A stretch of DNA of 40,082 bases, taken from the NCBI GenBank assembly GCA_937950565.1, contig CALFCS010000117.1, positions 1 through 40,082 on the forward strand, written 5' to 3'. A program made the position numbers and the translations under genes. This document shows, in pieces, positions 24,151 through 32,600 of the stretch (position 1 is its first letter; every line of letters begins with the position of its first letter). The DNA comes from an uncultured Lachnospiraceae bacterium (GTDB taxonomy: Bacteria; Bacillota; Clostridia; Lachnospirales; Lachnospiraceae). Under the pieces are notes generated by a model, which saw only the letters and a program-made list of their open reading frames with translations, was not told where the DNA came from and searched no databases.

Positions 24151-25317
24151 TTACCGCCTGCAGGCAGGAATTGCCAGCAGCTTACGCAGTCTTTCCTCTA
24201 ACAAGCTCTCAACAGCCTGCAAATGTTGTTCCGGAAGATTCATGCCCGGATGCCGCTGAAAACGAAAGCCTATCATCCGCCGAAGCTGCTCCTTCTGTCT
24301 TGCTCCCATCACTCCTGCACAAACTTCTTCAAAAGAAACCCCATAAGGATTTGTCCGGGTGTCTGCATAAGAACGAAGAGTCGCAGGACTTTCCAAATCT
24401 TCCCGACCGACATAGCATAACAACGACAAACCATTGTCAAAAATCGGAGCCGGTGCAGTAATCTTACCTGTATGATTATCCCGCAGAAGACCAAAGTTTC
24501 CAAAATGACGGTCCTCATTATAAATCAAGGCGTCAAACACCAACATACTGCATAGCTGTTCATAGAATTCCGCACCCAAGTCAGCATAATAATCCAGACA
24601 TGCTTTGATTCCGCCTTCCTTAACGATCCTTCCAACCGGAACATAGGAAGTATCCACATCTGTAAAAAGCGCACATTTGGAAGCTGTGATACCTTTCCAG
24701 TCCTCCAGCTCATAATGCACAGCGTTTAACCGCATGGTTTCAGCAATCTGGCTGGCATAATACTCACAATACGGTTCTCTTCCAGTATTTGATGCACCAG
24801 AAGTTCCTCCCTTATATAAATAAATTCCTTCTCCGTCAATAAAACGCCATGCCTTGGGCAGCATACCATTGGTTGTAAGTTCCGGAGAAGTAGTAAATGC
24901 CTGTCGGCTTTGCCCGGCTCCGGTATAAGCAACCAATGCCAGCATCTCAGAAAAACGATTATCATAAAGATTATATTGTGAAAACTTTCCTTCAAAACCT
25001 TCCGGCACCACCCAGTAGCTGTCATTCAGGGATAAGCCCTTACACACATCAATAATTCCCTTCGTGTCATTGTGGCTAAGCCCAAGTGTTTTTAATATTT
25101 CATCTACGAAGGCACGGTTCTTTGGAATAACACGACGTTCCAGCCATTTTAAAATACCGCTTCCGGTACATTCCATCCCCAGAGGAAGTAAATACATCAG
25201 CTCTTCCTGAACCATCTGTATTTCGACTACCAGCCCTTCTAATCCTCTCTTCTCCATTGAAAACCGAAGAAGCTCTTTATCATAAATGCGAAGACTGTAC
25301 ACACTATTTTCCATCAC
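24151..25317 (-). CDS. HipA-like serine/threonine kinase, orphan
   Basis: 388 aa. The C-terminal half has the HipA kinase signature: an ATP-loop-like IYLYKGGTSGASNTGREP (K169, Gly-rich), the catalytic NEDRHFGNFGLL (D269, N274) and the metal-binding PIFDNGLSLL (D294). HipA kinases phosphorylate proteins such as a tRNA synthetase and cause growth arrest. Residues 1-110 do not resemble the usual HipA N-terminal subdomain and no HipB-type antitoxin gene is adjacent. The start is GTG at 25317 (AAGGAGG 9 nt upstream) or the ATG immediately after. It converges with DUF5721 and lies directly downstream of the pilus locus. Confidence 0.8.
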   Translation of the reverse strand: MMENSVYSLRIYDKELLRFSMEKRGLEGLVVEIQMVQEELMYLLPLGMECTGSGILKWLERRVIPKNRAFVDEILKTLGLSHNDTKGIIDVCKGLSLNDSYWVVPEGFEGKFSQYNLYDNRFSEMLALVAYTGAGQSRQAFTTSPELTTNGMLPKAWRFIDGEGIYLYKGGTSGASNTGREPYCEYYASQIAETMRLNAVHYELEDWKGITASKCALFTDVDTSYVPVGRIVKEGGIKACLDYYADLGAEFYEQLCSMLVFDALIYNEDRHFGNFGLLRDNHTGKITAPAPIFDNGLSLLCYVGREDLESPATLRSYADTRTNPYGVSFEEVCAGVMGARQKEQLRRMIGFRFQRHPGMNLPEQHLQAVESLLEERLRKLLAIPACRR

Positions 25318-25359
25318 TTACGGAAGCCTCCTTATCTGCACAAAATGTATCTTTTTACT

Positions 25360-25388
25360 ATGCTATCACGGATAAAAAGGTTTTTCAA
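25360..25388 (-). promoter_or_regulatory. Probable promoter of the HipA-like gene
   Basis: On the minus strand TTGAAA (25383-25388), 17-nt spacer and TAGCAT (25360-25365), 43 nt before the start codon. This follows the sortase remnant, so the kinase gene is separate from the pilus operon. Confidence 0.5.
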
Positions 25389-25400
25389 CAAAAAAGCAGC

Positions 25401-25467
25401 TTCCTCCTTATCTACTTTTTTATTTTTCCGTGTTTTTACCAACAATATAATGAGCAGAATCAAAAGC
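25401..25467 (-). pseudogene. Remnant of the 3' end of a pilus sortase gene
   Basis: This stretch aligns with 31680-31746 in the intact sortase gene, with about 5 mismatches in roughly 67-70 nt. Translated, it reads LILLIILLVKTRKNKKVDKEE against LVLLIILLVKTRKNKKINKEE in the sortase. It lies next to the terminator of pilin B, so most of a sortase gene once present here, about 790 bp, has been deleted. Confidence 0.85.
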
Positions 25468-25491
25468 GCCGGGGCGGCATGCCGCCCCGGC
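25468..25491 (-). terminator. Terminator of pilin B: perfect 24-bp palindrome
   Basis: GCCGGGGCGGCA and its exact complement form a GC-rich 24-bp palindrome (effective hairpin with a short loop at CATG). On the minus strand it is followed by GCTTTTGATT, a modest U-tract. The equivalent hairpin after pilin A (32536-32558) has an extra base in the loop. Confidence 0.75.
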
Positions 25492-27165
25492 ACAACAGAA
25501 GCCTCTTTGACTTCTTAATTACGACTTTCTTATTATCTTCTTTCCGCATTCATGCGTCTCTTTGCAACGAGCAATACGCCAGCGCCAAGAAGCAGAATCG
25601 TTCCTAATACATAGAAGATTGTTGTACCAATACCACCTGTAGATGGAATCAAGGTACCGGAATTGTTCTCTATCTGCTTTGTTGATGTAAGTTTTGTAGT
25701 ATCCGTATTCGAACCTGCGATTGCAACAGTAACCATGTGGTCTAACAGGTTATAGCCTTCCGGAGCTGCTATCTCCTGCAGGGCATAGTTGCCATCCTTC
25801 AGTCCCTTAAACGTAGCAGCACCTTTGTCATCTGTTACCATCTTATCTGCTTCATCCAGAGCAGCTACCCATTTCACCTCATTTGTTGTTGTATCATAAT
25901 GGTAATACAATACATTACTCTCCGAATCCTGTTTTCTCAGAACGAACGTTGCTCCCGCAAGCTTATTAGTTTCCACTCCATTTGCATACTTGTCAATAAC
26001 AACCTTTGCACTGTATACAGTCTCCTCTTCTGTAATGGTTGTATGCTTAGTTGAATCTTTTGGATCATTACTGTATGTCAGTGTAGCAGTGTTTTTCTCA
26101 ACTGTTGCTACTGCATTCTCATTTACTTTCGCGGTATATTTTAATACAATCTGACTTCCGGCAAGATTCATTCCCGCAGCCTCACACTCCTTTACCTTAA
26201 AGGTCATAGTGAAGCCATTTGCATTTTTTGTATAAGTAAAATATGGATTATCTTCAAGTGTATATATCGGCTCGTCAGGATCAGCTGTACTCTGCTTAGT
26301 CGGCACTGTAATCGATGTTCCAATTGTCACAGACACATCATTCTGGTAAGTAAGTCCATTACTCATGCTATCAGAAATAACATAATCATATGTATCAAAC
26401 TGAGTTGCATCCGGCATTTTACTTCTGACATCATATTCTACAATTTCACCAATCTCAACAGACTCTTTATCATCTGACTTGGTAAACGGAATATCATTCT
26501 TCTCTTTCACCGTTGCATCCGGATTCGTTGTTGTCAGAGAACACAGACCCTCTGTCACATCAACAAAGTAATAACCAAGATCAAGATTTGATGCTTTCTT
26601 TACTGTTTTTCCATCGACAGTGTCATTTGCAAATGGTATGCCGCCGGTTGGTTTCGGTGTAAAATCTGCCAGCGTCTTCGCAAAAGCCGCAGCGCTGAAG
26701 CCGCTTGTTTTTGTCACTGTATACCGATTCGAATCCGCTACCTTTTTCAGTTCAAGACCCGCAATCTTACTACTTACGGTTGTTCCACTTCCCTGTGCAA
26801 TGGCACTAAACCACGCTGAATTTCCATCAATACTGTATGCATACTTGTCATCAGCTGCTGTCGCGCCCTCACTATAAGTAACGTCAAAAATCTTATACGC
26901 AGTGTATGTAACACCGTCCTTTGGACTTTCAATTGTAATGCTTCCCTTCTGCCCTTCTGCCTTCACTGCGGAAGTCGGAAGCAACATGGCAACTGCCATG
27001 ATCAGCGCCAGCATAAGACTGGCAATTTTTTTCATGTTTTTCATCTTTCCCTTTTCCTTTCTTATTTTTTCTTTCGTTTTCTCTTTCTTTTTCAGTCATC
27101 AGGTTTTCAAAAGGTCAGCGCGTCCCCGCCCCCTTTCTTTTTCTGACTTCTCTATCATACAACAG
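25469..27165 (-). repeat. Direct repeat copy B: pilin gene plus flanks, ~1.7 kb
   Basis: This 1,697-nt block repeats at 32536-34233 in the same orientation, offset by 7,068 nt at the right end. It covers the terminator hairpin, the whole pilin gene, its purine-rich leader and the last 16 codons or so of the upstream adhesin gene. The only differences I find are one indel and about five substitutions, all in the first 90 nt at the left end (pilin C-terminus and 3' untranslated part). To the right of 27165 the two copies diverge abruptly. Confidence 0.9.
25533..27044 (-). CDS. Major pilin B, isopeptide-forming fimbrial protein with IPSTG sorting signal
   Basis: 503 aa with a signal peptide (MKNMKKIASLMLALIMAVAMLLPTSAVKA), a pilin-like N-terminal domain ending near a TVKEKND segment that stands where the pilin motif lysine is expected, an isopeptide D2-type domain (IGEIVEYDVRSKMPDATQFDTYDYVISDSMSNGL), a SpaA/Cna-B domain with E-box YALQEIAAPEGYNLL, and the C-terminal sorting signal IPSTG (466-470) plus hydrophobic helix and RRMNAERR tail. 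It would be the polymerised shaft subunit, covalently linked by a sortase. It differs from pilin A by one residue (RR against RS before MNAERR). A purine-rich leader precedes it. Its own sortase gene is deleted, so it depends on the sortase next to pilin A. Confidence 0.92.
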   Translation of the reverse strand: MKNMKKIASLMLALIMAVAMLLPTSAVKAEGQKGSITIESPKDGVTYTAYKIFDVTYSEGATAADDKYAYSIDGNSAWFSAIAQGSGTTVSSKIAGLELKKVADSNRYTVTKTSGFSAAAFAKTLADFTPKPTGGIPFANDTVDGKTVKKASNLDLGYYFVDVTEGLCSLTTTNPDATVKEKNDIPFTKSDDKESVEIGEIVEYDVRSKMPDATQFDTYDYVISDSMSNGLTYQNDVSVTIGTSITVPTKQSTADPDEPIYTLEDNPYFTYTKNANGFTMTFKVKECEAAGMNLAGSQIVLKYTAKVNENAVATVEKNTATLTYSNDPKDSTKHTTITEEETVYSAKVVIDKYANGVETNKLAGATFVLRKQDSESNVLYYHYDTTTNEVKWVAALDEADKMVTDDKGAATFKGLKDGNYALQEIAAPEGYNLLDHMVTVAIAGSNTDTTKLTSTKQIENNSGTLIPSTGGIGTTIFYVLGTILLLGAGVLLVAKRRMNAERR

Positions 27166-30100
27166 GAGCGCCCCTGCCACCGCAATCAGCAGCAGTCCTC
27201 CTATAGTATACAAGTCAGTACCGATTCCACCGGTCATAGGCAACTTATCCCCCCACGGGATATTAGATACCTGCATTGCCGACAGAGTTTCTCCACCAAC
27301 ATTGATGGTAAGAGCAGAGCCTGTAATCTGAGCGGTTCCCTCCGTTGTTCGGGAAAGTGTGAAAGGAACCGGAGTCGTCAGCCTTATATAACCTTCCGGT
27401 GCCTTTGTTTCCACAAGACAATAATCACCCGGAATCAAATTCTCCATTACAAACTGTCCATCTGTATCAGTTGTCAGTTTTTCTTTTATCTTTACATAAT
27501 TCCCGTCCAGGCCTTCCAGCGTGTCACCGGTTTCTCCCGTAACTGCTTTTCGGTAAAGAGTAAACTCTGCATCGGACAGGGTTTTATTTTGATTATTGAT
27601 GTCCGTCTTTTGGACGACGGCCTTGCAAGTCACAGCCTGTACAACCGGATGCGGATATTCCGCCGTAACCTGAGTTTCCCCGTCGAGACAGCTCACAATC
27701 GCCCGTGTATTGGAATGAAAGCCGGGCTTCTTAGAGCTGGTTTCATTGCTGCTGTAGTCCGTGCCGTCATCTCCTGTGACTCCCGAATAGCCATTTCGGG
27801 CATATTCCTCATAGGCTGTCTGATTCGTCTTAACATTGAAGGATAATTTATAGGTATAATCCAACAGCGGATGGTAGTCTGGTTTGAATGTGGCGGTGAC
27901 CACCTTCCCGTTATAGCTGACACTCTGCACAATATCCTTGCCTGCCTCCGTTGCGCTGCCATTCTCCCAGAGGGGAGTCGTAACGCCGTCTTCGTCCGTC
28001 ACAGTCAATTTGAAATCCGGCTGTCCTTCGTAGACATCTACATACTCGCTGAGTGTGTCCTCAATCTGCAGATTAGTCATACTAGAACTTTTGATGAACC
28101 GCCACATGGCGTTCTGCACGTCATTCGTATTCGAAGCAGCAACAAATTGACCCTTGTTCACTGTATTCTTAGTTGCCATGTGTTCTAACACCTTGGTACT
28201 GGTGGAGTACTCTCCATTACCATCCTCACCAGGGAAAATACCCACGGAAAAAATAGTTACATCTTGATGACCTGGGTAGAACTGGCTATCGAAATAGTTG
28301 ATAGTTCCGTTTGCACAGGTGGTAGGATTATCACTAAACATCGTTGCATATGGTAACCCATTTCCTTCTCGACTGCCATTTGATGTCATGTAGTACGTTG
28401 GGACGCCGTCGGAGAGGAAGAGCATCACCTTTTTCCTTCCATCGTTTTTGACTTGCGCGAATAAGTCCTGCGCCATCCGCAGGCCGGCACAATAATTCGT
28501 TCTGTGTCCTCCTATCGGACGATTCTTCGCTGGCGTGCTAACATCCACGTAGCCAAATGTATCAGCACCTCCCGCCCATCCGTTGTGAAGATCGCTCGCA
28601 TCTGATTTATAATTACTGAATCCGCTTCCCCCGTAAAAGCCTACGACGGCTACCTGGTTCTGTGTATTCATCTCCAAGAACTTGTAAATAAGTCCGGATT
28701 CTTTGTACGTCTTGCCGGTCGCTGGGTCAATCGCATTATACTGATTCGAGTTGTCCGTGCCGTTCAGAACCTCCCGGATTGCCGCTTCTCTGGAAATTGT
28801 GTTTCCTTTTTTATTCGTCATATCGCTTGTAGTCATACTGCCAGATTCGTCCACCACGATCAGAAGATCAATAGGGTTCTCCTCGCCCTTCACAGCAGCA
28901 TCCAGATAAAGACGGTACAAATCAGTTTTATCCGTGACACTGTTGTCCAATTCCGTGTCCGTGTTGTTCACATCATCCCGAAAGGCATCAATGGTCTTAT
29001 GACACATAATGGGAGAGGCTTCTCTGGCCGACAGAACCGCCCCTCTCGTCTGGCTCTCCGAAAGCTCCTGTACGCCCACAACCGCATACTCACCAGACAG
29101 CACCGCATCAAAGCTGGCAGTCAGTTCTCCGGAGACTTCATCCAGCTCCGGCGTAGCCTTCTCTGTTCCATCCGCCGCATAGTGTAACAATTCCACCTCC
29201 GGCACTTCTCCGTATTCATCTTCTAAAAGCCGAATCTCGACCGCAGCCTTTGTCTCCGGAAGAATTTCCCGGCCATTTGCCTCAAGATAGACCCGGAACA
29301 AATCAAACCGTGCAATCTTCTCCGGCGTCTCCGCAACAAGCTGAGCCTGAACCGCCGCATATTTCTCCGCATATGTACTTTCTTCATCCTCGGGGAGCAG
29401 CGGCTCTACCATCAGACTCGCATTCTCCGGCAAATCCCCACTCTCGCAGACAGACGCCGTAACCTCCAGCCCGTCCCCGCTCCAACGGTATTCCACTCTT
29501 GGCTCCTCCGGCAGCTCGCCGTAGCCGTAAATTGTGATATCATCCATGCGATAGTCTACACACTGAACAGAGTCGTCCGAATTACCTTCAATGGTGCGAA
29601 GCATCACCGGCTCTGTTTGCGCCGACGCTAATCGCTCTGCCACCAGCCCGACATGGTCGGCTCTGCCGTCTCCGTCCCTGTCAAAGAAAATCAGGTCTCC
29701 GGTCTTTGGCGTATAACTTCCCTGTGTCCGATAAAGATCATATGCTTCTTTCTGAAGTGCCTCAACCCATCGTTCGCAGGCAGCCTCCCTTGGAACCGCT
29801 TCATCAGGAATCCCCGCATAATTTAAGCAGAAAGACACAAACATTGCGCACCAGTCGCCGTAAGGATCTCCGTACCATTCACCATAACGGGTATATCCCT
29901 TTTTATTTCCGTCCTCATCTTCAATATAATTTTTGCTGCTCTCCCGGTACCCAAGCTGACTCTTTGCCACTTCGAGGACAGCCTTATCCCATTTTTCAGG
30001 AATTACTTCCGGCAAAGAACTTTCCCAGATATCCGCCGTTTCCAGATCCGCACTACTGTCCGCCGACGAGTCATTCATACATTCCGGACCATGCGTATGC

Positions 30101-30390
30101 TCTTCAAGACCGCACGTCAGCTCCGGCTCTCCATAACATAGAGACTCATGGTGATGATTGTCGGATTCTTCCTGCTGGCAAATCAAGTTCTTGTTTTCTT
30201 CATAACAGCCTGCTTCCGCACTATGCATATGTTCTATCTTTCCACATTGTGGTGTTTTCTCCATCGTAATTGCAGGGAGTATCAATGCGTAGGTTGTACA
30301 AAATACAACCATACATGCCAGAACACTGACTACTTTTTTCCAGCGGCCATGAAGATGCTTTTTTACCAGACGTTCTTCTTCTGATTCCAC
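27115..30390 (-). CDS. Pilus tip adhesin B: CHAP hydrolase, VWA and SpaA domains, LPMTG anchor
   Basis: 1,091 aa, with a GTG start at 30390 (AAAGGAG upstream). An N-terminal membrane/signal helix (about 20-42, ALILPAIT) is followed by Cys/His-rich modules (C49-C104, EHMH, HHHES, EHTH). A CHAP-type cysteine amidase domain follows: C181 (GDWCAMFVS), H246 (ADHVGLV) and N270 (EGNSD). Then comes a von Willebrand A domain with MIDAS DESGS (514-518, PIDLLIVVDESGSM), a SpaA/Cna-B domain with E-box YCLVETKAPEGY, and LPMTG (1050-1054) with a membrane helix and RKRKGAGTR tail. It is placed upstream of pilin B like a tip protein. CHAP domains cut peptidoglycan peptides; a hydrolase at a pilus tip is unusual. 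Confidence 0.92.
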   Translation of the reverse strand: MESEEERLVKKHLHGRWKKVVSVLACMVVFCTTYALILPAITMEKTPQCGKIEHMHSAEAGCYEENKNLICQQEESDNHHHESLCYGEPELTCGLEEHTHGPECMNDSSADSSADLETADIWESSLPEVIPEKWDKAVLEVAKSQLGYRESSKNYIEDEDGNKKGYTRYGEWYGDPYGDWCAMFVSFCLNYAGIPDEAVPREAACERWVEALQKEAYDLYRTQGSYTPKTGDLIFFDRDGDGRADHVGLVAERLASAQTEPVMLRTIEGNSDDSVQCVDYRMDDITIYGYGELPEEPRVEYRWSGDGLEVTASVCESGDLPENASLMVEPLLPEDEESTYAEKYAAVQAQLVAETPEKIARFDLFRVYLEANGREILPETKAAVEIRLLEDEYGEVPEVELLHYAADGTEKATPELDEVSGELTASFDAVLSGEYAVVGVQELSESQTRGAVLSAREASPIMCHKTIDAFRDDVNNTDTELDNSVTDKTDLYRLYLDAAVKGEENPIDLLIVVDESGSMTTSDMTNKKGNTISREAAIREVLNGTDNSNQYNAIDPATGKTYKESGLIYKFLEMNTQNQVAVVGFYGGSGFSNYKSDASDLHNGWAGGADTFGYVDVSTPAKNRPIGGHRTNYCAGLRMAQDLFAQVKNDGRKKVMLFLSDGVPTYYMTSNGSREGNGLPYATMFSDNPTTCANGTINYFDSQFYPGHQDVTIFSVGIFPGEDGNGEYSTSTKVLEHMATKNTVNKGQFVAASNTNDVQNAMWRFIKSSSMTNLQIEDTLSEYVDVYEGQPDFKLTVTDEDGVTTPLWENGSATEAGKDIVQSVSYNGKVVTATFKPDYHPLLDYTYKLSFNVKTNQTAYEEYARNGYSGVTGDDGTDYSSNETSSKKPGFHSNTRAIVSCLDGETQVTAEYPHPVVQAVTCKAVVQKTDINNQNKTLSDAEFTLYRKAVTGETGDTLEGLDGNYVKIKEKLTTDTDGQFVMENLIPGDYCLVETKAPEGYIRLTTPVPFTLSRTTEGTAQITGSALTINVGGETLSAMQVSNIPWGDKLPMTGGIGTDLYTIGGLLLIAVAGALLLYDREVRKRKGAGTR

Positions 30391-30408
30391 TAATACGTCG
30401 CTCCTTTC

Positions 30409-30999
30409 CTATTTGATACTTCCATCTGTACGGTCACACCGCACAGTCACACGTGTCTTTCCTCCATAGGTACAGGTAAAAAGGGTCAGACCATATTCTC
30501 CGGCGGTCATATCCTCTACCGCCGTCGGAGACAATGTCTCTACCTCTGACACCGTATAAGTATAACGAATTCCATCCATATCTGTGAAATATACGGTTTC
30601 ACCAACCGGAATTTTCCACAACGGCCGGAAATGTCTCGCATAATTGTGTGCGGCAATCACAAGATTATCTGTTTTCACAGAGCCTGTATAACGGCAGGGA
30701 GCTATTTTGAGCCTCTTATAATCCCATTCAGACATGACCGGAAGCTCCAGACCGGACGATGGAATAGAAAGATATCCGATATACCCATAGCCGTCAATCT
30801 CTTTCACGGTCATTTCCGGGTCATAAGGGTCTGAAACCTTATCCGAAGGCTCGATGGCTTCCAGGAGTCCTGGCAGAATCTCCTCCGCCGCTTCCTCCGC
30901 CTGTCTTTCTTCCCATCTGTTCCATAAGAACAACGATATTGCCGCAAATAGAAGAAGAATTCCCAGACCCATGCAGACCGTTCCTGCCTTACGCCTCAT
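30409..30999 (-). CDS. Accessory sortase
   Basis: 196 aa with an N-terminal membrane helix (about 5-28) and a sortase domain: catalytic histidine in VIAAHNYARHF, and cysteine and arginine in LTLFTCTYGGKTRVTVRCDR (TLxTC...R). It lacks the C-terminal helix of class C pilus sortases and probably anchors finished pili or the minor pilin to peptidoglycan; the exact class (B/D-like) is uncertain. The start at 30999 has AAGGAAG 7 nt upstream and overlaps the end of the minor pilin gene by 11 nt. It ends GSIK, as does the signal peptidase at 37414. Confidence 0.88.
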   Translation of the reverse strand: MRRKAGTVCMGLGILLLFAAISLFLWNRWEERQAEEAAEEILPGLLEAIEPSDKVSDPYDPEMTVKEIDGYGYIGYLSIPSSGLELPVMSEWDYKRLKIAPCRYTGSVKTDNLVIAAHNYARHFRPLWKIPVGETVYFTDMDGIRYTYTVSEVETLSPTAVEDMTAGEYGLTLFTCTYGGKTRVTVRCDRTDGSIK

Positions 31000-31672
31000 A
31001 TTCAGGCTTCCTTGCACTCATCCGCAGCAGAGAGCCAATCGAAATCAGCACCAGACCGCTGATGCACAATACCGGCACCGGCCAGTTCAGCTGTCCTGTC
31101 TGGGGCAGTCTGGAACCCGTATGAGTAGTAATTGACGAAGTGGATGGTGTAGATGGCTTCTTTGTAATCTCTACCTTCGGTCCCGCCTCTACGTCATAGA
31201 TGTATGCCCCGTCCTCATACATCGGAAGACTCACCAGAAAAGATGCCGCCTTATTATAACCGGACGCTGCTTCCTTCTGTACAATCAGATATAATCCCGG
31301 CATAAGATCCGCAAAAGTACAGGAGCCGTTTCCATCTATCTCCTCCGTGATTCCAGAAATATTCTTCTTTCCAATACATTCTTCAAGATAAGCGGCAAAC
31401 TCCGGGTCTGTCAGACTGTCCGTCTCTACCGGGTTTCCGGATAATTCCTCTGTCAGTCCAAAACTGTAATTGCCATCGTCTTCTCTTATATCTCCTACAC
31501 GATAGCATACAAGCGTTCCTCCCGGAACCGCTGCGCCGCCGCAGTGCATAGCCACATGAATGGAGCCGCCATGCTCCAAATCCGGTACATCATGAGCGCA
31601 TACTGTTATGCCGGCTGCCCAAAACAGACATACCGACAGAAGCAGGCTGAAAATTCGTCTTCGTATATACAT
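30989..31672 (-). CDS. Minor pilin / basal anchor with LPQTG sorting signal
   Basis: 227 aa with a signal peptide (MYIRRRIFSLLLSVCLFWAAGITVCA), one pilin-type domain (about 35-165: GGSIHVAMHC...SCTFADLMPGLYLIVQKEAASGY), a short proline/serine/threonine linker (KKPSTPSTSSITTHTGS) and the sorting signal LPQTG with a hydrophobic tail. The size and the Pro-rich stalk fit a basal pilin that joins the shaft to the cell wall. AAGGAGG lies 9 nt upstream of ATG 31672, inside the sortase coding sequence that it overlaps by 83 nt. Confidence 0.88.
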   Translation of the reverse strand: MYIRRRIFSLLLSVCLFWAAGITVCAHDVPDLEHGGSIHVAMHCGGAAVPGGTLVCYRVGDIREDDGNYSFGLTEELSGNPVETDSLTDPEFAAYLEECIGKKNISGITEEIDGNGSCTFADLMPGLYLIVQKEAASGYNKAASFLVSLPMYEDGAYIYDVEAGPKVEITKKPSTPSTSSITTHTGSRLPQTGQLNWPVPVLCISGLVLISIGSLLRMSARKPEYEA

Positions 31673-32510
31673 CCACTTCTTCCTCCTTATTTATTTTTTT
31701 ATTTTTCCGTGTTTTTACCAACAATATAATGAGCAGAACCAAAAGCATCGGAACCGCTATGACCGGCGCTATGAGCGTCGGCTCTATCTGCAGGGCATCT
31801 GCCGTCACCCGGATGCTGTCTGCATCCTCATTCTCTACCCGGTGTCCCCTCACAAGAAGCCTGTGACTATTCACACCATAAGGCGTACAGGTAATAAGCG
31901 TGCAGTAATCTTTCCCTTCTATGATCTGCAGCTCTTCCACTTCCTCCGGAAGCACGATCCGGATCTGATCCACTTCATAGGTCAATGTCTCATCCAGTAC
32001 CCGCAGGACAAACGTGTCTCCTTCTTCCATCTGATCCAGATCCGTGAACAAACGGGCGCTTGGAAGGCCCCTGTGTCCGGACAGGACGCAGTGGCTGCTC
32101 TTCCCGCCTACCGGGAGCGACGACCATTCGATATGCCCGATAGAATTCTGCAGCGTTCCTTCCTCTGTCCCATGGCAGATGGGCAGGGTACAGTGGATCT
32201 TGGATATTTCTATATAAGCAATCACCCTGCTGTCTGAAACAGCAAGCTGTGACTCATACTCTTTCTGCTCTTCCTCCGTCAGATGATACTGTGTCCCCTT
32301 CTCTGCCAGTCTCGCATTGTAATCCTCTGCGGATTTCCGAATTCTTTCATACGCTTCCTTATCAAGCTTTGATACCTCGTCTGCGTAATCCGTAATCGCT
32401 TTTGTCTGATGCAGGGAGTTCCAATAGTCGCTTACAGAGGGATACAGCAGCAAGGAGAGCCCTGCTAAAAAGATTAATACTAAAATAATCGATGATATTT
32501 TATTTTTCAT
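31590..32510 (-). CDS. Class C-like pilus sortase
   Basis: 306 aa, with membrane helices near both ends (about 6-24 and 255-280), the layout of pilin-polymerising class C sortases. Catalytic residues lie in VLSGHRGLP (His), DYCTLITCTPYGVNSHRLLVRGHR (Cys and Arg). The lid before the catalytic domain reads QLAVSDSRVIAYIEI; the common DPW/DPF lid motif is not seen. The start is ATG 32510 with AAGGAG 9 nt upstream; an upstream ATG at 32561 lies in the hairpin region. The last 80 nt overlap the minor pilin gene. It should polymerise both pilins. Confidence 0.9.
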   Translation of the reverse strand: MKNKISSIILVLIFLAGLSLLLYPSVSDYWNSLHQTKAITDYADEVSKLDKEAYERIRKSAEDYNARLAEKGTQYHLTEEEQKEYESQLAVSDSRVIAYIEISKIHCTLPICHGTEEGTLQNSIGHIEWSSLPVGGKSSHCVLSGHRGLPSARLFTDLDQMEEGDTFVLRVLDETLTYEVDQIRIVLPEEVEELQIIEGKDYCTLITCTPYGVNSHRLLVRGHRVENEDADSIRVTADALQIEPTLIAPVIAVPMLLVLLIILLVKTRKNKKINKEEEVDVYTKTNFQPASVGMSVLGSRHNSMRS

Positions 32511-32535
32511 AACAGAGTTCTCCTTACTGTTGTAT

Positions 32536-32558
32536 CCGGGGCGGCATGCCCGCCCCGG
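32536..32558 (-). promoter_or_regulatory. Intercistronic hairpin between pilin A and the sortase
   Basis: Arms CCGGGGCGG (32536-32544) and CCGCCCCGG (32550-32558) form a 9-bp GC-only stem with a 5-nt loop. No U-tract follows on the minus strand, so it is more likely a partial terminator or an mRNA stabiliser that keeps pilin output above sortase output. Confidence 0.7.
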
Positions 32559-32600
32559 CACAACAGAAACCTCTTTGGCTTCTTAATTACTACCTTCTTA

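Noticed and set aside
25468..25491. Perfect 24-bp palindrome considered as a recombination site
   Set aside because: It is GC-rich, lies right after the pilin stop, has a U-rich tail and a partner at the same place after pilin A; a terminator or mRNA hairpin explains it better.
26902..27846. 314-codon plus-strand frame across the pilin B start and adhesin B end
   Set aside because: Runs antisense through two well-supported genes and the pyrimidine-rich complement of the pilin leader; composition is not protein-like.
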